64,000 nucleotides of DNA from positions 6,291-70,290 of the forward strand of contig CAZFBN010000007.1 in the NCBI GenBank assembly GCA_964517145.1, in the 5' to 3' direction. Origin of the DNA: JADJNW01 sp964517145. Its GTDB lineage: Bacteria > Bacteroidota > Bacteroidia > Chitinophagales > Saprospiraceae. Position numbers and translations under genes: made by a program. Below the pieces are notes generated by a model. That model was not told the DNA's origin. It saw nothing but the letters and a program-made list of their open reading frames with translations, and did not search any database. Shown in pieces: positions 1 through 8,363 of this stretch; the stretch's first letter is position 1; every line of letters begins with the position of its first letter.

Positions 1-194
1 CCATTATTATACGCATTGGCAATATCACTTTGTCCTTTTCCACCTGCACCTATAGAGGCGAGGTTGAGTTTGTCGCTTGGCGCAATAAAACCCTTGCCCA
101 GTACGTGACGTGGCACAATAAAGAAGCTACCTGCTGCTAACGCCCCAGTTTTCAGGAACTTCCGTCTGGTTGTAGTCAGTTTATCTTTTTGCAT
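1..194 (-). CDS. Gfo/Idh/MocA-type oxidoreductase, N-terminal fragment (cut by window edge)
   Basis: Only the first ~64 codons are present; the gene runs off the left edge. The reverse strand begins ATG at 194 with MQKDKLTTTRRKFLKTGAL, a twin-arginine (Tat) signal of the RRKFLK type, followed by a hydrophobic stretch and then a segment reading KLNLASIGAGGKG. That is the start of a Rossmann fold as found in Tat-exported Gfo/Idh/MocA dehydrogenases of Bacteroidota, which act on sugars in the periplasm. The family call rests on this short stretch only, so substrate and length are unknown. It is divergent from gpsA. Confidence 0.7.
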   Translation of the reverse strand, partial: MQKDKLTTTRRKFLKTGALAAGSFFIVPRHVLGKGFIAPSDKLNLASIGAGGKGQSDIANAYNN

Positions 195-504
195 TTTTTA
201 AACGATTGGTGATTGGATTCAAATGTAGGAGAAAATTGTGGAAACGGAAAAAGGAAAGTGTAAAATCCACACAAATTAACAGAAAATGAAGGCGCTTCCA
301 TTTTTAAATTCTAATTTAAAACAGGTTTTCCTCCAACGGTAAGATCGTTTTAGGGGTGAGATGGTGAGGAGGCTTTGTAAAGTTTATAATAGGTCATGTA
401 AAATTGTGTCATTGGCATCAATTCGGAAAAATGGTATTATCCCCAATATCAAACTTCAATGTCAAATTTATACTTTACCTTTGCGCATACCTCAAACCGT
501 TCAG
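195..504. other. intergenic region between divergent genes
   Basis: About 310 bases, AT-rich, between the Tat oxidoreductase gene and gpsA. An open frame in phase with gpsA extends back to 361, but its 48 extra codons do not resemble a GpsA N-terminus and contain the likely promoter at 476-483. I therefore treat this stretch as non-coding upstream sequence. Confidence 0.6.
476..483 (+). promoter_or_regulatory. Bacteroidota -7 promoter element TACCTTTG for gpsA
   Basis: The octamer TACCTTTG fits the Bacteroidota consensus TAnnTTTG exactly and ends 21 bases before the ATG at 505. A clear -33 TTG at the right distance is not visible. The position supports 505 as the gpsA start, because it falls inside the longer alternative open frame. 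Confidence 0.5.
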
Positions 505-1542
505 ATGTTAGAATATGAAAAACCCGTAGGGGTCATAGGTACAGGCAGTTTTGGTACAGCTATTGCTAATTTGCTGGCGCACAATGTGGAAGTGCTCATG
601 TATAGCCGCAAACAGGAGGTGGTGGATGCCATCAATCGTACCCATCATAATTTTAACGTGGATTTGTCCTTGCGCATTCGTGCTACTCTAAATATTCAGG
701 AAGTGGCAGAGCGTTGTACCCTGATTTTTCCGGTAGTACCTTCTGCGAATTTTAGGCGTATGATGCGGCAGTTGGGTCCTCATTTACGTCCTTATCATAT
801 TTTAATTCACGGTACTAAAGGTTTTGATGTACATGATGTAGCCCCCGATGCTAAAACGCTGCGGCGCGAGCATGTGAGCACCATGAGTGAAGTGATATTA
901 CAGGAGAGCGCTGTGGTGCGGGTTGGTTGCCTTTCGGGACCAAATTTGGCAAAAGAAATCATGGAGGGAATGCCTACGGCAACGGTGATTGGTAGTAAAT
1001 TTGAGGAAGTGATTGAAATGGGGCGCAAAGTGCTGAGCAGCCCGCGGTTTCATGTGTTTGGCACGCATGATATTTTGGGAGCCGAACTGGCGGGCGCGTT
1101 GAAAAACATTATTGCCATTGGTTCGGGCATTTTGAGAGGAAAAAAATTGGGTAAAAATTTGCAGGCTATGCTTATTACGCGCGGTTTGGTCGAAATGATT
1201 TATTTTGGCAGAGCAATGGGTGCTACGGCTCATGCGTTCTTTGGTACAGCCGGCGTTGGTGATTTGGTGGCAACGGCTACCAGCAAAATCAGTCGTAACT
1301 TTACTTTTGGCTATCGCCTGGGCAAAGGTGAAAATCGCGAGGAGATACTTGCCTCCATGCTGGAAATTCCAGAAGGCGTGGGTACTTTGAGAATTGCCGC
1401 GCAGTTGGCAGCGTTTTATAAACTTCATGTGCCTATTACCGAGATGCTTTATGATATTGTGTACGAAAATTATGATATTGATAAAGCCATTGAAGCGTTG
1501 ATTACCTATCCTTATGATATTGACGTGGATTTCATTGAATGA
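505..1542 (+). CDS. gpsA: glycerol-3-phosphate dehydrogenase [NAD(P)+]
   Basis: GpsA interconverts dihydroxyacetone phosphate and sn-glycerol 3-phosphate, supplying the backbone for phospholipid synthesis in the cytoplasm. The protein (345 aa from ATG 505) has an N-terminal nucleotide-binding motif GTGSFG at residues 12-17, the conserved SGPNLAKEI segment, the ALKNIIAIGSGI segment with the catalytic lysine, and GTAGVGDL in the C-terminal helical domain. Length is usual for the family. I chose ATG 505 over the earlier in-frame start at 361 because homology begins there and a TAnnTTTG element lies just upstream. The next gene starts 34 bases downstream on the same strand. Confidence 0.95.
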   Translation: MLEYEKPVGVIGTGSFGTAIANLLAHNVEVLMYSRKQEVVDAINRTHHNFNVDLSLRIRATLNIQEVAERCTLIFPVVPSANFRRMMRQLGPHLRPYHILIHGTKGFDVHDVAPDAKTLRREHVSTMSEVILQESAVVRVGCLSGPNLAKEIMEGMPTATVIGSKFEEVIEMGRKVLSSPRFHVFGTHDILGAELAGALKNIIAIGSGILRGKKLGKNLQAMLITRGLVEMIYFGRAMGATAHAFFGTAGVGDLVATATSKISRNFTFGYRLGKGENREEILASMLEIPEGVGTLRIAAQLAAFYKLHVPITEMLYDIVYENYDIDKAIEALITYPYDIDVDFIE

Positions 1543-1576
1543 AAGAATTAAGAAATTATAGAATAATTGTAATAAA

Positions 1577-4135
1577 ATGAATTCATTTGTAACAAAAACC
1601 TTCATTCATCTGGGTGTTATCCTTGCTTTTTTGATCGTAGCAGCCATCTATTTTGCACCGCAATTGCAAGGTAAAAAATTGCCGCAGAGCGATATTGTTC
1701 AATATGAGGGCATGGCGCGCGAATCGAAGGTATTTGAAGAAAAAACCGGCAAAAAAATACTTTGGACGAACGCCATGTTTGGCGGGATGCCTACTTATCA
1801 AATCAATACGGTTGACTCCGGTAATCAACTTAGAAAAGTAGAAACGGTCGCATTGCTAGGGATGGACGTGCCAATAGGGCGATTTTTTGTTGCCATGGTT
1901 TGTTTTTACATTTTAATGGTGGTGCTGGGCGTCAATCCTATTCTAAGCGCAATTGGATCGATTGCTTTTGGCTTTACAACGAACAATTTAATCTTGCTGG
2001 AAGCGGGTCACCTCACCAAATTATCTGCCATTAGCCACTTGCCGCTGGTTGCTGCGGGTATGATTTTGGCATTTAGAAAAAAATACCTGGCAGGTGGGCT
2101 CTTGTTTGCGCTCGGGTTGGGGCTGGATTTATTCAGCAACCACGTGCAAATGACGTATTATTTTGCGCTCACAGTTCTTATATTTGGCGTAGCAGAATTA
2201 ATTCATTGCATTCGCAACAAAGAAACGGCGCATTTTGCAAAAGCGGCGGGTGTTTTGATCCTGGCAGGAGTGCTGGCGGTTGGCTCAGCCGCTTCCAATC
2301 TTTTGGTAACATACGAATATTCACGCGATACCATGCGCGGTAAGCCTATTTTACAAGCAGACTCCAATACAGATACCGAATCAAACAGCAGCACCGTAGA
2401 GGGTTTAGCATGGGATTATGCGATGCGATGGAGCAACGGCACACTTGACGTTTTTTCTTCATTTATTCCGGGGCTAGTGGGTGGCGGTTCGCAAGAGCCA
2501 TTGGGTGAAAATTCTGAAACATATCAAGCGCTACGTAATCGTGGTGTAGCAACCGCTGCTTTGGATGATCTGAAACTACCGCTCTATTGGGGCGCTTTAC
2601 CATCTACAAGTGGCCCTGCTTATTTTGGTGCTACCGTGTTTTTCTTCTTTTTAATGGGCATATTTTTGGTGAAAGGACCTGCCAAATGGTGGCTGGTATT
2701 GGGTACACTGCTGACCTTTCTACTGTCAATGGGCAAAAACCTGGAGTGGTTTAATCGCTTGTTTTTTGATTATTTTCCATTGTATAATAAATTTCGGACG
2801 CCCAATTCAGTCCTCAGCATCACTGCGTTTTTAGTGCCAACGCTTGGATTTATGGCATTGTGGGAAGTGCTAAAGAAAAATGCGGACGCCGAACAAACCA
2901 AACGCGCTCTGTACATTGGCGGCGGCATTGCGGCGGCAATTGCTCTGTTTTTTGTGTTGATCGGACCTTCCATGTTCAATTTTCGGGGTGCCGGTGACGA
3001 ACAATTGACGCAGGCACAGTTTGACATCAATTGGATCATTGCAGACCGGAAAGCGCTGATGCGCAATGACGCGCTGCGTTCCTTGGTTTTAGTGTTGCTG
3101 AGTGGCGGTTTGATCTGGGCTTATTTGCAAAAATGGATCAATAAAACGGTGGTGATTGCAGGGTTGTCGGTGCTCGTGTTGTTTGATTTGTGGGGCGTGG
3201 GCAGACGATATGTGAATGCGGACAGTTTTGTTGCACAAAATAATTATGCTAATAATTTCCAGCCACGTCAGGTGGACGAGTTGGTTTTGAAAGATTCCGA
3301 TCCTAATTTCCGGGTGCTGGATTTGACCGTGAATACGTTCAATAATGCTTCCTCTTCTTATTTTCATAAAACCATCGGCGGGTATCACCCTGCCAAACTG
3401 CAACGTTATCAAGACATTATAGATCGTCATATTTCTAAAAATAATGAAAAAGTGTTGAATATGCTCAACACAAAATATTTCATTGTGCAAAATCAGCAAA
3501 CCAGACAAGCGGACGCTCAAATCAACATGGCAGCCCTTGGCAACGCCTGGTTTGTGGACAATATTCAGCCAGTTAAAACTGCCAATGAAGAAATTGATGC
3601 GTTGAACACATTTAATCCAGCAAGTGAAGCAATTATTCACCAAGAATTTAATAATTATATTCAAAATTTTGATCCACAAATAGATTCCTTGGGTTCGATC
3701 AAATTGATATCATATCAACCGGATCACTTAGTTTATGAAAGTAATGCCGCAAGCGAGCAGTTGGCGGTATTTTCGGAGGTTTGGTATGGTCCGAATAAAG
3801 GTTGGCAGGCTTACATTGACGGGAAACCGATGGAGCACATTCGCGCCAATTATGTGCTGCGGGCAATGCGCATACCGGCTGGGAAACATAAAATTGAATT
3901 CATTTTTGATCCGCAGATTTATAAAACTGGCACTTTAATTTCAGCGATTTTTTCAAGCTTGATTGTATTAGGATTGCTAGGTTTTGTGGGTTACACAGGT
4001 TATAATGGTTATAAAAAAGCGCAAAATGAGCCAAAACCAGAACCTAAACCTAAACAACAGCCAGCACAAGCGACCACCAGCCGCAGTACCACAACTACCA
4101 GTCGTCCTATCAGCAAACCCAAAAAGAAAAAGTAA
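1577..4135 (+). CDS. YfhO-type polytopic membrane protein
   Basis: An 852-residue integral membrane protein with an N-terminal transmembrane helix (about residues 8-28) and a long series of hydrophobic segments to about 540. A large non-membrane domain follows (about 560-790), then a last helix (about 795-815) and a charged, low-complexity tail rich in P, K, Q, S and T. The architecture matches the YfhO family (large GT-C-like membrane proteins linked to lipoteichoic acid or exopolysaccharide glycosylation in Firmicutes; role in Bacteroidota not settled). It is followed by glycosyltransferase and methyltransferase genes on the same strand, consistent with cell-surface glycan synthesis. The exact reaction is not readable from sequence. 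Confidence 0.75.
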   Translation: MNSFVTKTFIHLGVILAFLIVAAIYFAPQLQGKKLPQSDIVQYEGMARESKVFEEKTGKKILWTNAMFGGMPTYQINTVDSGNQLRKVETVALLGMDVPIGRFFVAMVCFYILMVVLGVNPILSAIGSIAFGFTTNNLILLEAGHLTKLSAISHLPLVAAGMILAFRKKYLAGGLLFALGLGLDLFSNHVQMTYYFALTVLIFGVAELIHCIRNKETAHFAKAAGVLILAGVLAVGSAASNLLVTYEYSRDTMRGKPILQADSNTDTESNSSTVEGLAWDYAMRWSNGTLDVFSSFIPGLVGGGSQEPLGENSETYQALRNRGVATAALDDLKLPLYWGALPSTSGPAYFGATVFFFFLMGIFLVKGPAKWWLVLGTLLTFLLSMGKNLEWFNRLFFDYFPLYNKFRTPNSVLSITAFLVPTLGFMALWEVLKKNADAEQTKRALYIGGGIAAAIALFFVLIGPSMFNFRGAGDEQLTQAQFDINWIIADRKALMRNDALRSLVLVLLSGGLIWAYLQKWINKTVVIAGLSVLVLFDLWGVGRRYVNADSFVAQNNYANNFQPRQVDELVLKDSDPNFRVLDLTVNTFNNASSSYFHKTIGGYHPAKLQRYQDIIDRHISKNNEKVLNMLNTKYFIVQNQQTRQADAQINMAALGNAWFVDNIQPVKTANEEIDALNTFNPASEAIIHQEFNNYIQNFDPQIDSLGSIKLISYQPDHLVYESNAASEQLAVFSEVWYGPNKGWQAYIDGKPMEHIRANYVLRAMRIPAGKHKIEFIFDPQIYKTGTLISAIFSSLIVLGLLGFVGYTGYNGYKKAQNEPKPEPKPKQQPAQATTSRSTTTTSRPISKPKKKK

Positions 4136-4157
4136 TTAATCATTCGTTCTGTTCAGA

Positions 4158-4198
4158 TAGCTATGGCATATTTACACAATATGAATAGGTCATAGCTA
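4158..4198. other. 8-bp inverted repeat between YfhO-like and GT4 genes
   Basis: TAGCTATG at 4158-4165 pairs with CATAGCTA at 4191-4198 across a 25-base loop. There is no T-run, so it is not a convincing intrinsic terminator; it may be a weak RNA hairpin in the leader of the glycosyltransferase gene. Confidence 0.35.
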
Positions 4199-4209
4199 AC
4201 TTATAAAAA

Positions 4210-5355
4210 ATGTCGAAAATCGCCGTTATCATACCGCATCAATTTGTGCCGCCCGCGAATGGCGGACACGCCGCCGGCTATGGCTTTTGCGAATTTCTGG
4301 CAAAGGAACGCGAAATAGTGGTCATCTCCACCACCAATAATCCTGATATTCCCCTCCCCTTTCGGCTCAAACGATTATTTAGTGATCGATTTTATAAATA
4401 TTTTAGTCCTGTCGTAGGCTTTCGTTTGTGGCAATTTTTAAAAAAGGAACATATTACACATTGTGTCATTCAGCAGCCGTTTATTGGTTTAATGATATTG
4501 CCAATTGTAAAATTACTAAATATAAAACTAATCGTTTATTCTCATAATATTGAGTATCAAAGATTTCAAACCATCGGCAAATGGTGGTGGCGCTTATTGT
4601 ATTTAGTAGAGTGGTTATTATATCGAGCCGCAAATGCTGTGTTATTCATTTCCAGAGATGATATGCGCGATGCGATTCCCATTTTTAAACTAAATCCCAA
4701 TCGGTGTTTTGAAATGCCCTACGGGACGCGCTATCCCAGCACTCCACCTGGACGTGACGCTGCACGCGCAACCATCATTCAACGCCATCAGCTTGATTCT
4801 CAGGCATTTCTGATTTTATTTTTTGCCACGCATTCTTACAAACCCAATACCGACGCACTGGAGCGCATTTTGGATATAATAAATCCTATCTTATTACAAA
4901 AAGCGGATTTTTCTTATAAAATCTTGATATGTGGTGGCGGTTTACCAGAGCGTTTTAATAAATTAACTGCATATCAGAACAAGAACATTCACTACGTCGG
5001 CTTCGTTGATAATATAGATGAATATATCCAGGCATGTGATGTAACGTTGAATCCGGTGATTACCGGCGGTGGCGTGAAAACCAAAATGGTGGAAGCCATT
5101 GCGCTAGGTACGCCCGTTATTTCGGCAAAAACCGGTGCCAAAGGCGTTGATCCTGTGGCTTGTGGCGATAAATTAATTATATTGGAAGACCATGATAATC
5201 AAGGCTTTGCAGAAGCAATTTTACATTTAAAAAGTCAATATTACATACCCACCCCAGCTTCTTTTTACAAGGAATATTACTGGGCAAATGCGATACAACC
5301 GGCGTTAAAAGAGATGCCGGATGTCAGAAGTCAGATGCCAGATGTGCCCTCTTAA
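4210..5355 (+). CDS. glycosyltransferase family 4-like (GT-B fold)
   Basis: A 381-residue cytoplasmic GT-B enzyme likely to transfer a sugar from a nucleotide donor to a growing surface glycan. The N-terminal Rossmann-like half starts with SKIAVIIPHQFVPPANGG, and the middle has HNIEYQRF, typical of acceptor-domain GT4 proteins. The donor half has FFATHSYKPN, a GFVDNIDEYI segment and the acidic/glycine-rich NPVITGGGVKTKMVEAIALGTP region that contacts the donor. The last ~12 codons (5312-5352) are built of the words GATGCCAGATG and GTCAGAAGTCAGATG, which look like an intergenic repeat rather than protein-selected sequence. Acceptor and donor are unknown. Confidence 0.85.
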   Translation: MSKIAVIIPHQFVPPANGGHAAGYGFCEFLAKEREIVVISTTNNPDIPLPFRLKRLFSDRFYKYFSPVVGFRLWQFLKKEHITHCVIQQPFIGLMILPIVKLLNIKLIVYSHNIEYQRFQTIGKWWWRLLYLVEWLLYRAANAVLFISRDDMRDAIPIFKLNPNRCFEMPYGTRYPSTPPGRDAARATIIQRHQLDSQAFLILFFATHSYKPNTDALERILDIINPILLQKADFSYKILICGGGLPERFNKLTAYQNKNIHYVGFVDNIDEYIQACDVTLNPVITGGGVKTKMVEAIALGTPVISAKTGAKGVDPVACGDKLIILEDHDNQGFAEAILHLKSQYYIPTPASFYKEYYWANAIQPALKEMPDVRSQMPDVPS

Positions 5356-5378
5356 TTTAGAACTCATAACTAAATAAT

Positions 5379-6137
5379 ATGCGATTTGAAGATAGAATAC
5401 CGGACGAGTTATTTAAAGGCGATCATTACCTGGGGCGTCCGGCAGATTTTGATGATAAAATTGTGCATCGGCGGGTAGCGCTGGTGCGCGAGATTCCGGG
5501 TTTCACCGGCAAAGACTTGAATTTACTGGACATTGGCTGCGGGAATGGCGCTTCGATGTTTTTATTAGCAAATGAATTTAAGTATTGTCTGGGGTTGGAA
5601 GTGGAAACTGCCCATCAAGATTCTTTTGAACATTATAAAAAGCAACATCATATTAATAATTGTAATTTCCGCATTTTTGATATTGAAAATCAATCGCTTG
5701 AGCAGCAATTTGATCGAATTATCAGTTTTGAAGTGATCGAACATTTACGCGATGATAAAAATGTAAGCTTTTATTATAAAACTTTAAAACCTGGCGGCAT
5801 CGCTGCGATTTCTGTGCCAAACAAATGGTGGATTTTTGAAACGCATGGTGCAAAATTACCCTTATTACCTTGGAATCGTGTGCCGTTTTTCTCCTGGCTT
5901 CCCCGCCCGATCCACGAACGCTTTGCCAATGCACGTATTTACACAAAAAGTCGCATTAAAAATTTATTGGAAAACGCTGGTTTTCAGGTAGAAAAGATTG
6001 ACTATATCACTGCGCCGCTCGATGTTTTAAAGGAAAGTAAAATAAAAACCTGGTTAATTAATACTATTTTTAAAGGCGATGTAACAAAAGTTCCATTTTT
6101 ATCCACATCGTTATTTGTAGTGGCAAGAAAAAAATAA
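5379..6137 (+). CDS. class I SAM-dependent methyltransferase
   Basis: A 252-residue methyltransferase of the UbiE/Methyltransf_11 type. The SAM-binding motif LLDIGCGNGASM lies at about residues 49-60, followed by an acidic residue at the end of strand 2 (GLEVE), ISFEVIEHL (post-motif II region) and LKPGGIAAISVPN (motif III). It starts 23 bases after the glycosyltransferase stop and is probably co-transcribed with it, suggesting methylation of a sugar or lipid-linked glycan, though the substrate cannot be read. The C-terminal part (RIYTKSRIKNLLENAGF) is the usual substrate-side helix region. Confidence 0.85.
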   Translation: MRFEDRIPDELFKGDHYLGRPADFDDKIVHRRVALVREIPGFTGKDLNLLDIGCGNGASMFLLANEFKYCLGLEVETAHQDSFEHYKKQHHINNCNFRIFDIENQSLEQQFDRIISFEVIEHLRDDKNVSFYYKTLKPGGIAAISVPNKWWIFETHGAKLPLLPWNRVPFFSWLPRPIHERFANARIYTKSRIKNLLENAGFQVEKIDYITAPLDVLKESKIKTWLINTIFKGDVTKVPFLSTSLFVVARKK

Positions 6138-6164
6138 AGTATTGCTTAAATGCCTAAAAAAATG

Positions 6165-6172
6165 TATTTTTG
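6165..6172 (+). promoter_or_regulatory. Bacteroidota promoter for the Uma2 gene
   Basis: TATTTTTG at 6165-6172 matches TAnnTTTG, with a TTG at 6142-6144 giving a 20-base spacer, the spacing expected between -33 and -7 elements. It lies 18 bases before the ATG at 6191, so the gene probably has its own promoter and is not part of the glycan operon. Confidence 0.55.
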
Positions 6173-6190
6173 AATTGAAAATGAAATGAT

Positions 6191-6796
6191 ATGGCTACAG
6201 CCAGCAAAATAGAACCACAGCCAGGCGGCAGACAAGAGCAAATGATTCCTAGAGCACTCATCTATGAAGAAATAGATGGAAAACCTATCTATTATCGTGG
6301 TTATCAGGATGTTTTGAATAAAAAAAATACACCAGAAGGTATTATGGGCTCCAGTAGTTTACAAGTAAAATTAGCACAACTCATTCTACGATATTTATTT
6401 GCTCAGCTAGATGCCGACAAATGGGAAATCTTTCCTGGCGAAGCAGGCATGCACCTTTCCAAAGGCAATAACCTCGCTTCGGATATTGCTATTTATTCAG
6501 CGGAACAGTTAAAAGATTATACCTTCGATGTAAAATATTTTGAAATAGCGCCCAAAGTTGTTATAGAAATTGATACAAAAGCGGATTTGAATGTAATACA
6601 GTGGGAAACTTATTTAAAACAAAAAAATCAGAAGCTATTGGAGTGGGGCGTGGAGCGGATCATTTGGGTGCTCACAGCATCTGAACAGGTTATTTTAGTA
6701 GAACCCAACCAGGATTGGCGCACCCGCGACTGGAACAAACCGGTAGAAATTGTAGAAGGGTTTGAAATAGTAATAGAAACGCTTTTAAAGAAATAA
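6191..6796 (+). CDS. Uma2-family (DUF820) PD-(D/E)XK nuclease-like protein
   Basis: A 201-residue protein of the Uma2 family, predicted restriction-endonuclease-like proteins most abundant in cyanobacteria. The family hallmarks are visible: a paired acidic residue in LASDIAIYSAEQ (about residue 98) and PKVVIEIDTKADL (about residue 122) giving D...(E/D)xK, then the YLKQKNQKLLEWGVERIIWV segment. Biological role in any organism is poorly known. It has its own promoter, faces the XisI gene end to end, and interrupts an otherwise glycan-related cluster, suggesting recent insertion. Confidence 0.85.
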   Translation: MATASKIEPQPGGRQEQMIPRALIYEEIDGKPIYYRGYQDVLNKKNTPEGIMGSSSLQVKLAQLILRYLFAQLDADKWEIFPGEAGMHLSKGNNLASDIAIYSAEQLKDYTFDVKYFEIAPKVVIEIDTKADLNVIQWETYLKQKNQKLLEWGVERIIWVLTASEQVILVEPNQDWRTRDWNKPVEIVEGFEIVIETLLKK

Positions 6797-6821
6797 AATC
6801 ATTCAGTTTAACATTAAAAAA

Positions 6822-7160
6822 TTAAGCAGCAGCAAAACCAGAATAAGGACGTTTGTAAGGTGCTAAAAAACCAAGCACAATATCATGTTGGGGAATCCCC
6901 ATTTCTATTAATTCATCTACAATTACAGCATCCGTCCAATCCTGCTGCACCCACACTTTCTCATCCTTGATATCAATATGAATAATAGTATGATATATGG
7001 GCGTTTTATCCTTCCAGCCAACATTCATAATCAAATAATGATTCCGTTCACGGTCGGCAATAAGCTCCGTTTCTACATCAGGCTGACCTGTACCTTGAAA
7101 CTGAGCGTACTTTTTTAATAACTCAATAACAATATTTTGGTATTTTATTAAATTTTCCAT
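6822..7160 (-). CDS. XisI-family protein
   Basis: A 112-residue protein matching the XisI family, named after a cyanobacterial fdxN-element excision-controlling factor. Diagnostic segments are an N-terminal LIKYQNIVIELLKKYA, an acidic DRERNHYLIMNVGW block, the HIDIKDEKVWVQQDWT strand pair, and the C-terminal LGFLAPYKRPYSGFA. In cyanobacteria xisI normally follows xisH; no xisH is present here. The nearest gene is a Uma2 nuclease-like protein on the other strand, convergent with a 25-base gap. Function of solitary XisI proteins is unknown. Confidence 0.88.
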   Translation of the reverse strand: MENLIKYQNIVIELLKKYAQFQGTGQPDVETELIADRERNHYLIMNVGWKDKTPIYHTIIHIDIKDEKVWVQQDWTDAVIVDELIEMGIPQHDIVLGFLAPYKRPYSGFAAA

Positions 7161-7207
7161 TGCAATATTATTTCTTCATCTGGTTTGAATAAATTCATGC
7201 CCTTGAT

Positions 7208-8155
7208 TTAAATTTCACCCTTATTTTTCACACGTCTTTTTAACAACGCCGTATAAACCGTGCCCACGCGCTTTGCCACTTTTTTAAATACATCAATCAG
7301 CCAGTTTTCGATGTAATAATTTTTAAATAATAATTTAGGGGTGTAAATCACTAAATGAACGAGCATCATAACAAATGCTACTACGCTGATTAACAGCAAA
7401 TTAAGCGGATTTAAACTGACATTTTTCGCATCCACATTGTCCCGACCGAGCGCAAATGCCGATTGAAAAAACCAATCTACTTTCATTTTATAAGGCGCGA
7501 CTAAATGTCGAATGAATAACTCGGGGTCGTGTGCAATTTGAATCCCATCCGCGCGCATGCGGTGCTGCAATTCCGTCTCTTCATTATAGGCAATGGTATT
7601 ACCAATCATGCCCAATTTTACATCAAAGCCGCTATATTTAGCTAAGGTTGGTTTATGTATCACCATGATACAGCCAATGGCAAACTGATTGCCGTGAATC
7701 GGCGTCACCGTTTTGTAAGGTAATTCATTGGTAGCCACGTATTTATCTTTGTACCAATGTGGTTTTGGATATTTATACCAGGGCAATGCCACCCCACCAA
7801 AATATTTATAGGGATAATAATGAATGGTAAAAAGCGCCCGCTCTACTAAATTATCGGATGCCAGCGCATCATCATCTAAATACAATACCCACTCGGATTG
7901 CGCCTCTGCATACGCCCGGTTGCGCGCATAGCTCAAGCCCTGCTGCGTTTCTACAATTACTCGCAAATTCGGCACTTTTCCTACAAAAGATTCAGCGGTC
8001 GATTGGGTATGATCGGGCGAATTATTGTTCACAACAATCACTTCAAATACTTCTGAATCAGCCGTTTGCGTTGTAAGCGATTGCAGGCATTCCGCCAGAA
8101 TATCGGCGCGATTGTACGTACAAATGAGAATAGAAAGTTGAAATGGTTCTTGCAT
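7208..8155 (-). CDS. glycosyltransferase family 2
   Basis: A 315-residue GT-A enzyme. It opens with LSILICTYNRADILAECLQSL (split: strand 1 and nucleotide-binding helix), has the metal-binding acidic cluster in VLYLDDDA at about residue 91, and the acceptor-side ED-like segment NEETELQHRM. Near the C-terminus a hydrophobic segment (LLLISVVAFVMMLVHLVIY) suggests membrane attachment. ATG 8155 is preferred; a TTG four codons earlier is the only alternative. It is divergent from the flippase gene and likely works in the same surface polysaccharide pathway. Confidence 0.88.
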   Translation of the reverse strand: MQEPFQLSILICTYNRADILAECLQSLTTQTADSEVFEVIVVNNNSPDHTQSTAESFVGKVPNLRVIVETQQGLSYARNRAYAEAQSEWVLYLDDDALASDNLVERALFTIHYYPYKYFGGVALPWYKYPKPHWYKDKYVATNELPYKTVTPIHGNQFAIGCIMVIHKPTLAKYSGFDVKLGMIGNTIAYNEETELQHRMRADGIQIAHDPELFIRHLVAPYKMKVDWFFQSAFALGRDNVDAKNVSLNPLNLLLISVVAFVMMLVHLVIYTPKLLFKNYYIENWLIDVFKKVAKRVGTVYTALLKRRVKNKGEI

Positions 8156-8322
8156 TGTCTTTTTCAAATCGACTCAAAATTCGATAAATTCCAGCTTTTT
8201 CCATACATTTTTAACACGTCATCTAAAGTTTTTTTAAAATTCAAGGTGTTATTTTAAATATTTAATTTCCAGGAGATCGACATTACAAGTTTGAGCAATA
8301 ATTTTTGTCCATTTTACTTGCT

Positions 8323-8330
8323 TAATTTTG
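8323..8330 (+). promoter_or_regulatory. TAnnTTTG element upstream of the flippase gene
   Basis: TAATTTTG fits the Bacteroidota -7 consensus and lies 33 bases before the GTG start at 8364. A TTG occurs at 8305-8307, but the 15-base spacing is shorter than the usual 19-21, so this assignment is tentative. Confidence 0.35.
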
Positions 8331-8363
8331 CTTTAATTTGCGCTTGTAAAAAATTGTACAAAC

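Noticed and set aside
898..1605. 235-codon reverse frame opposite gpsA
   Set aside because: Antisense shadow of a conserved gene, with low-complexity His/Asn-rich composition.
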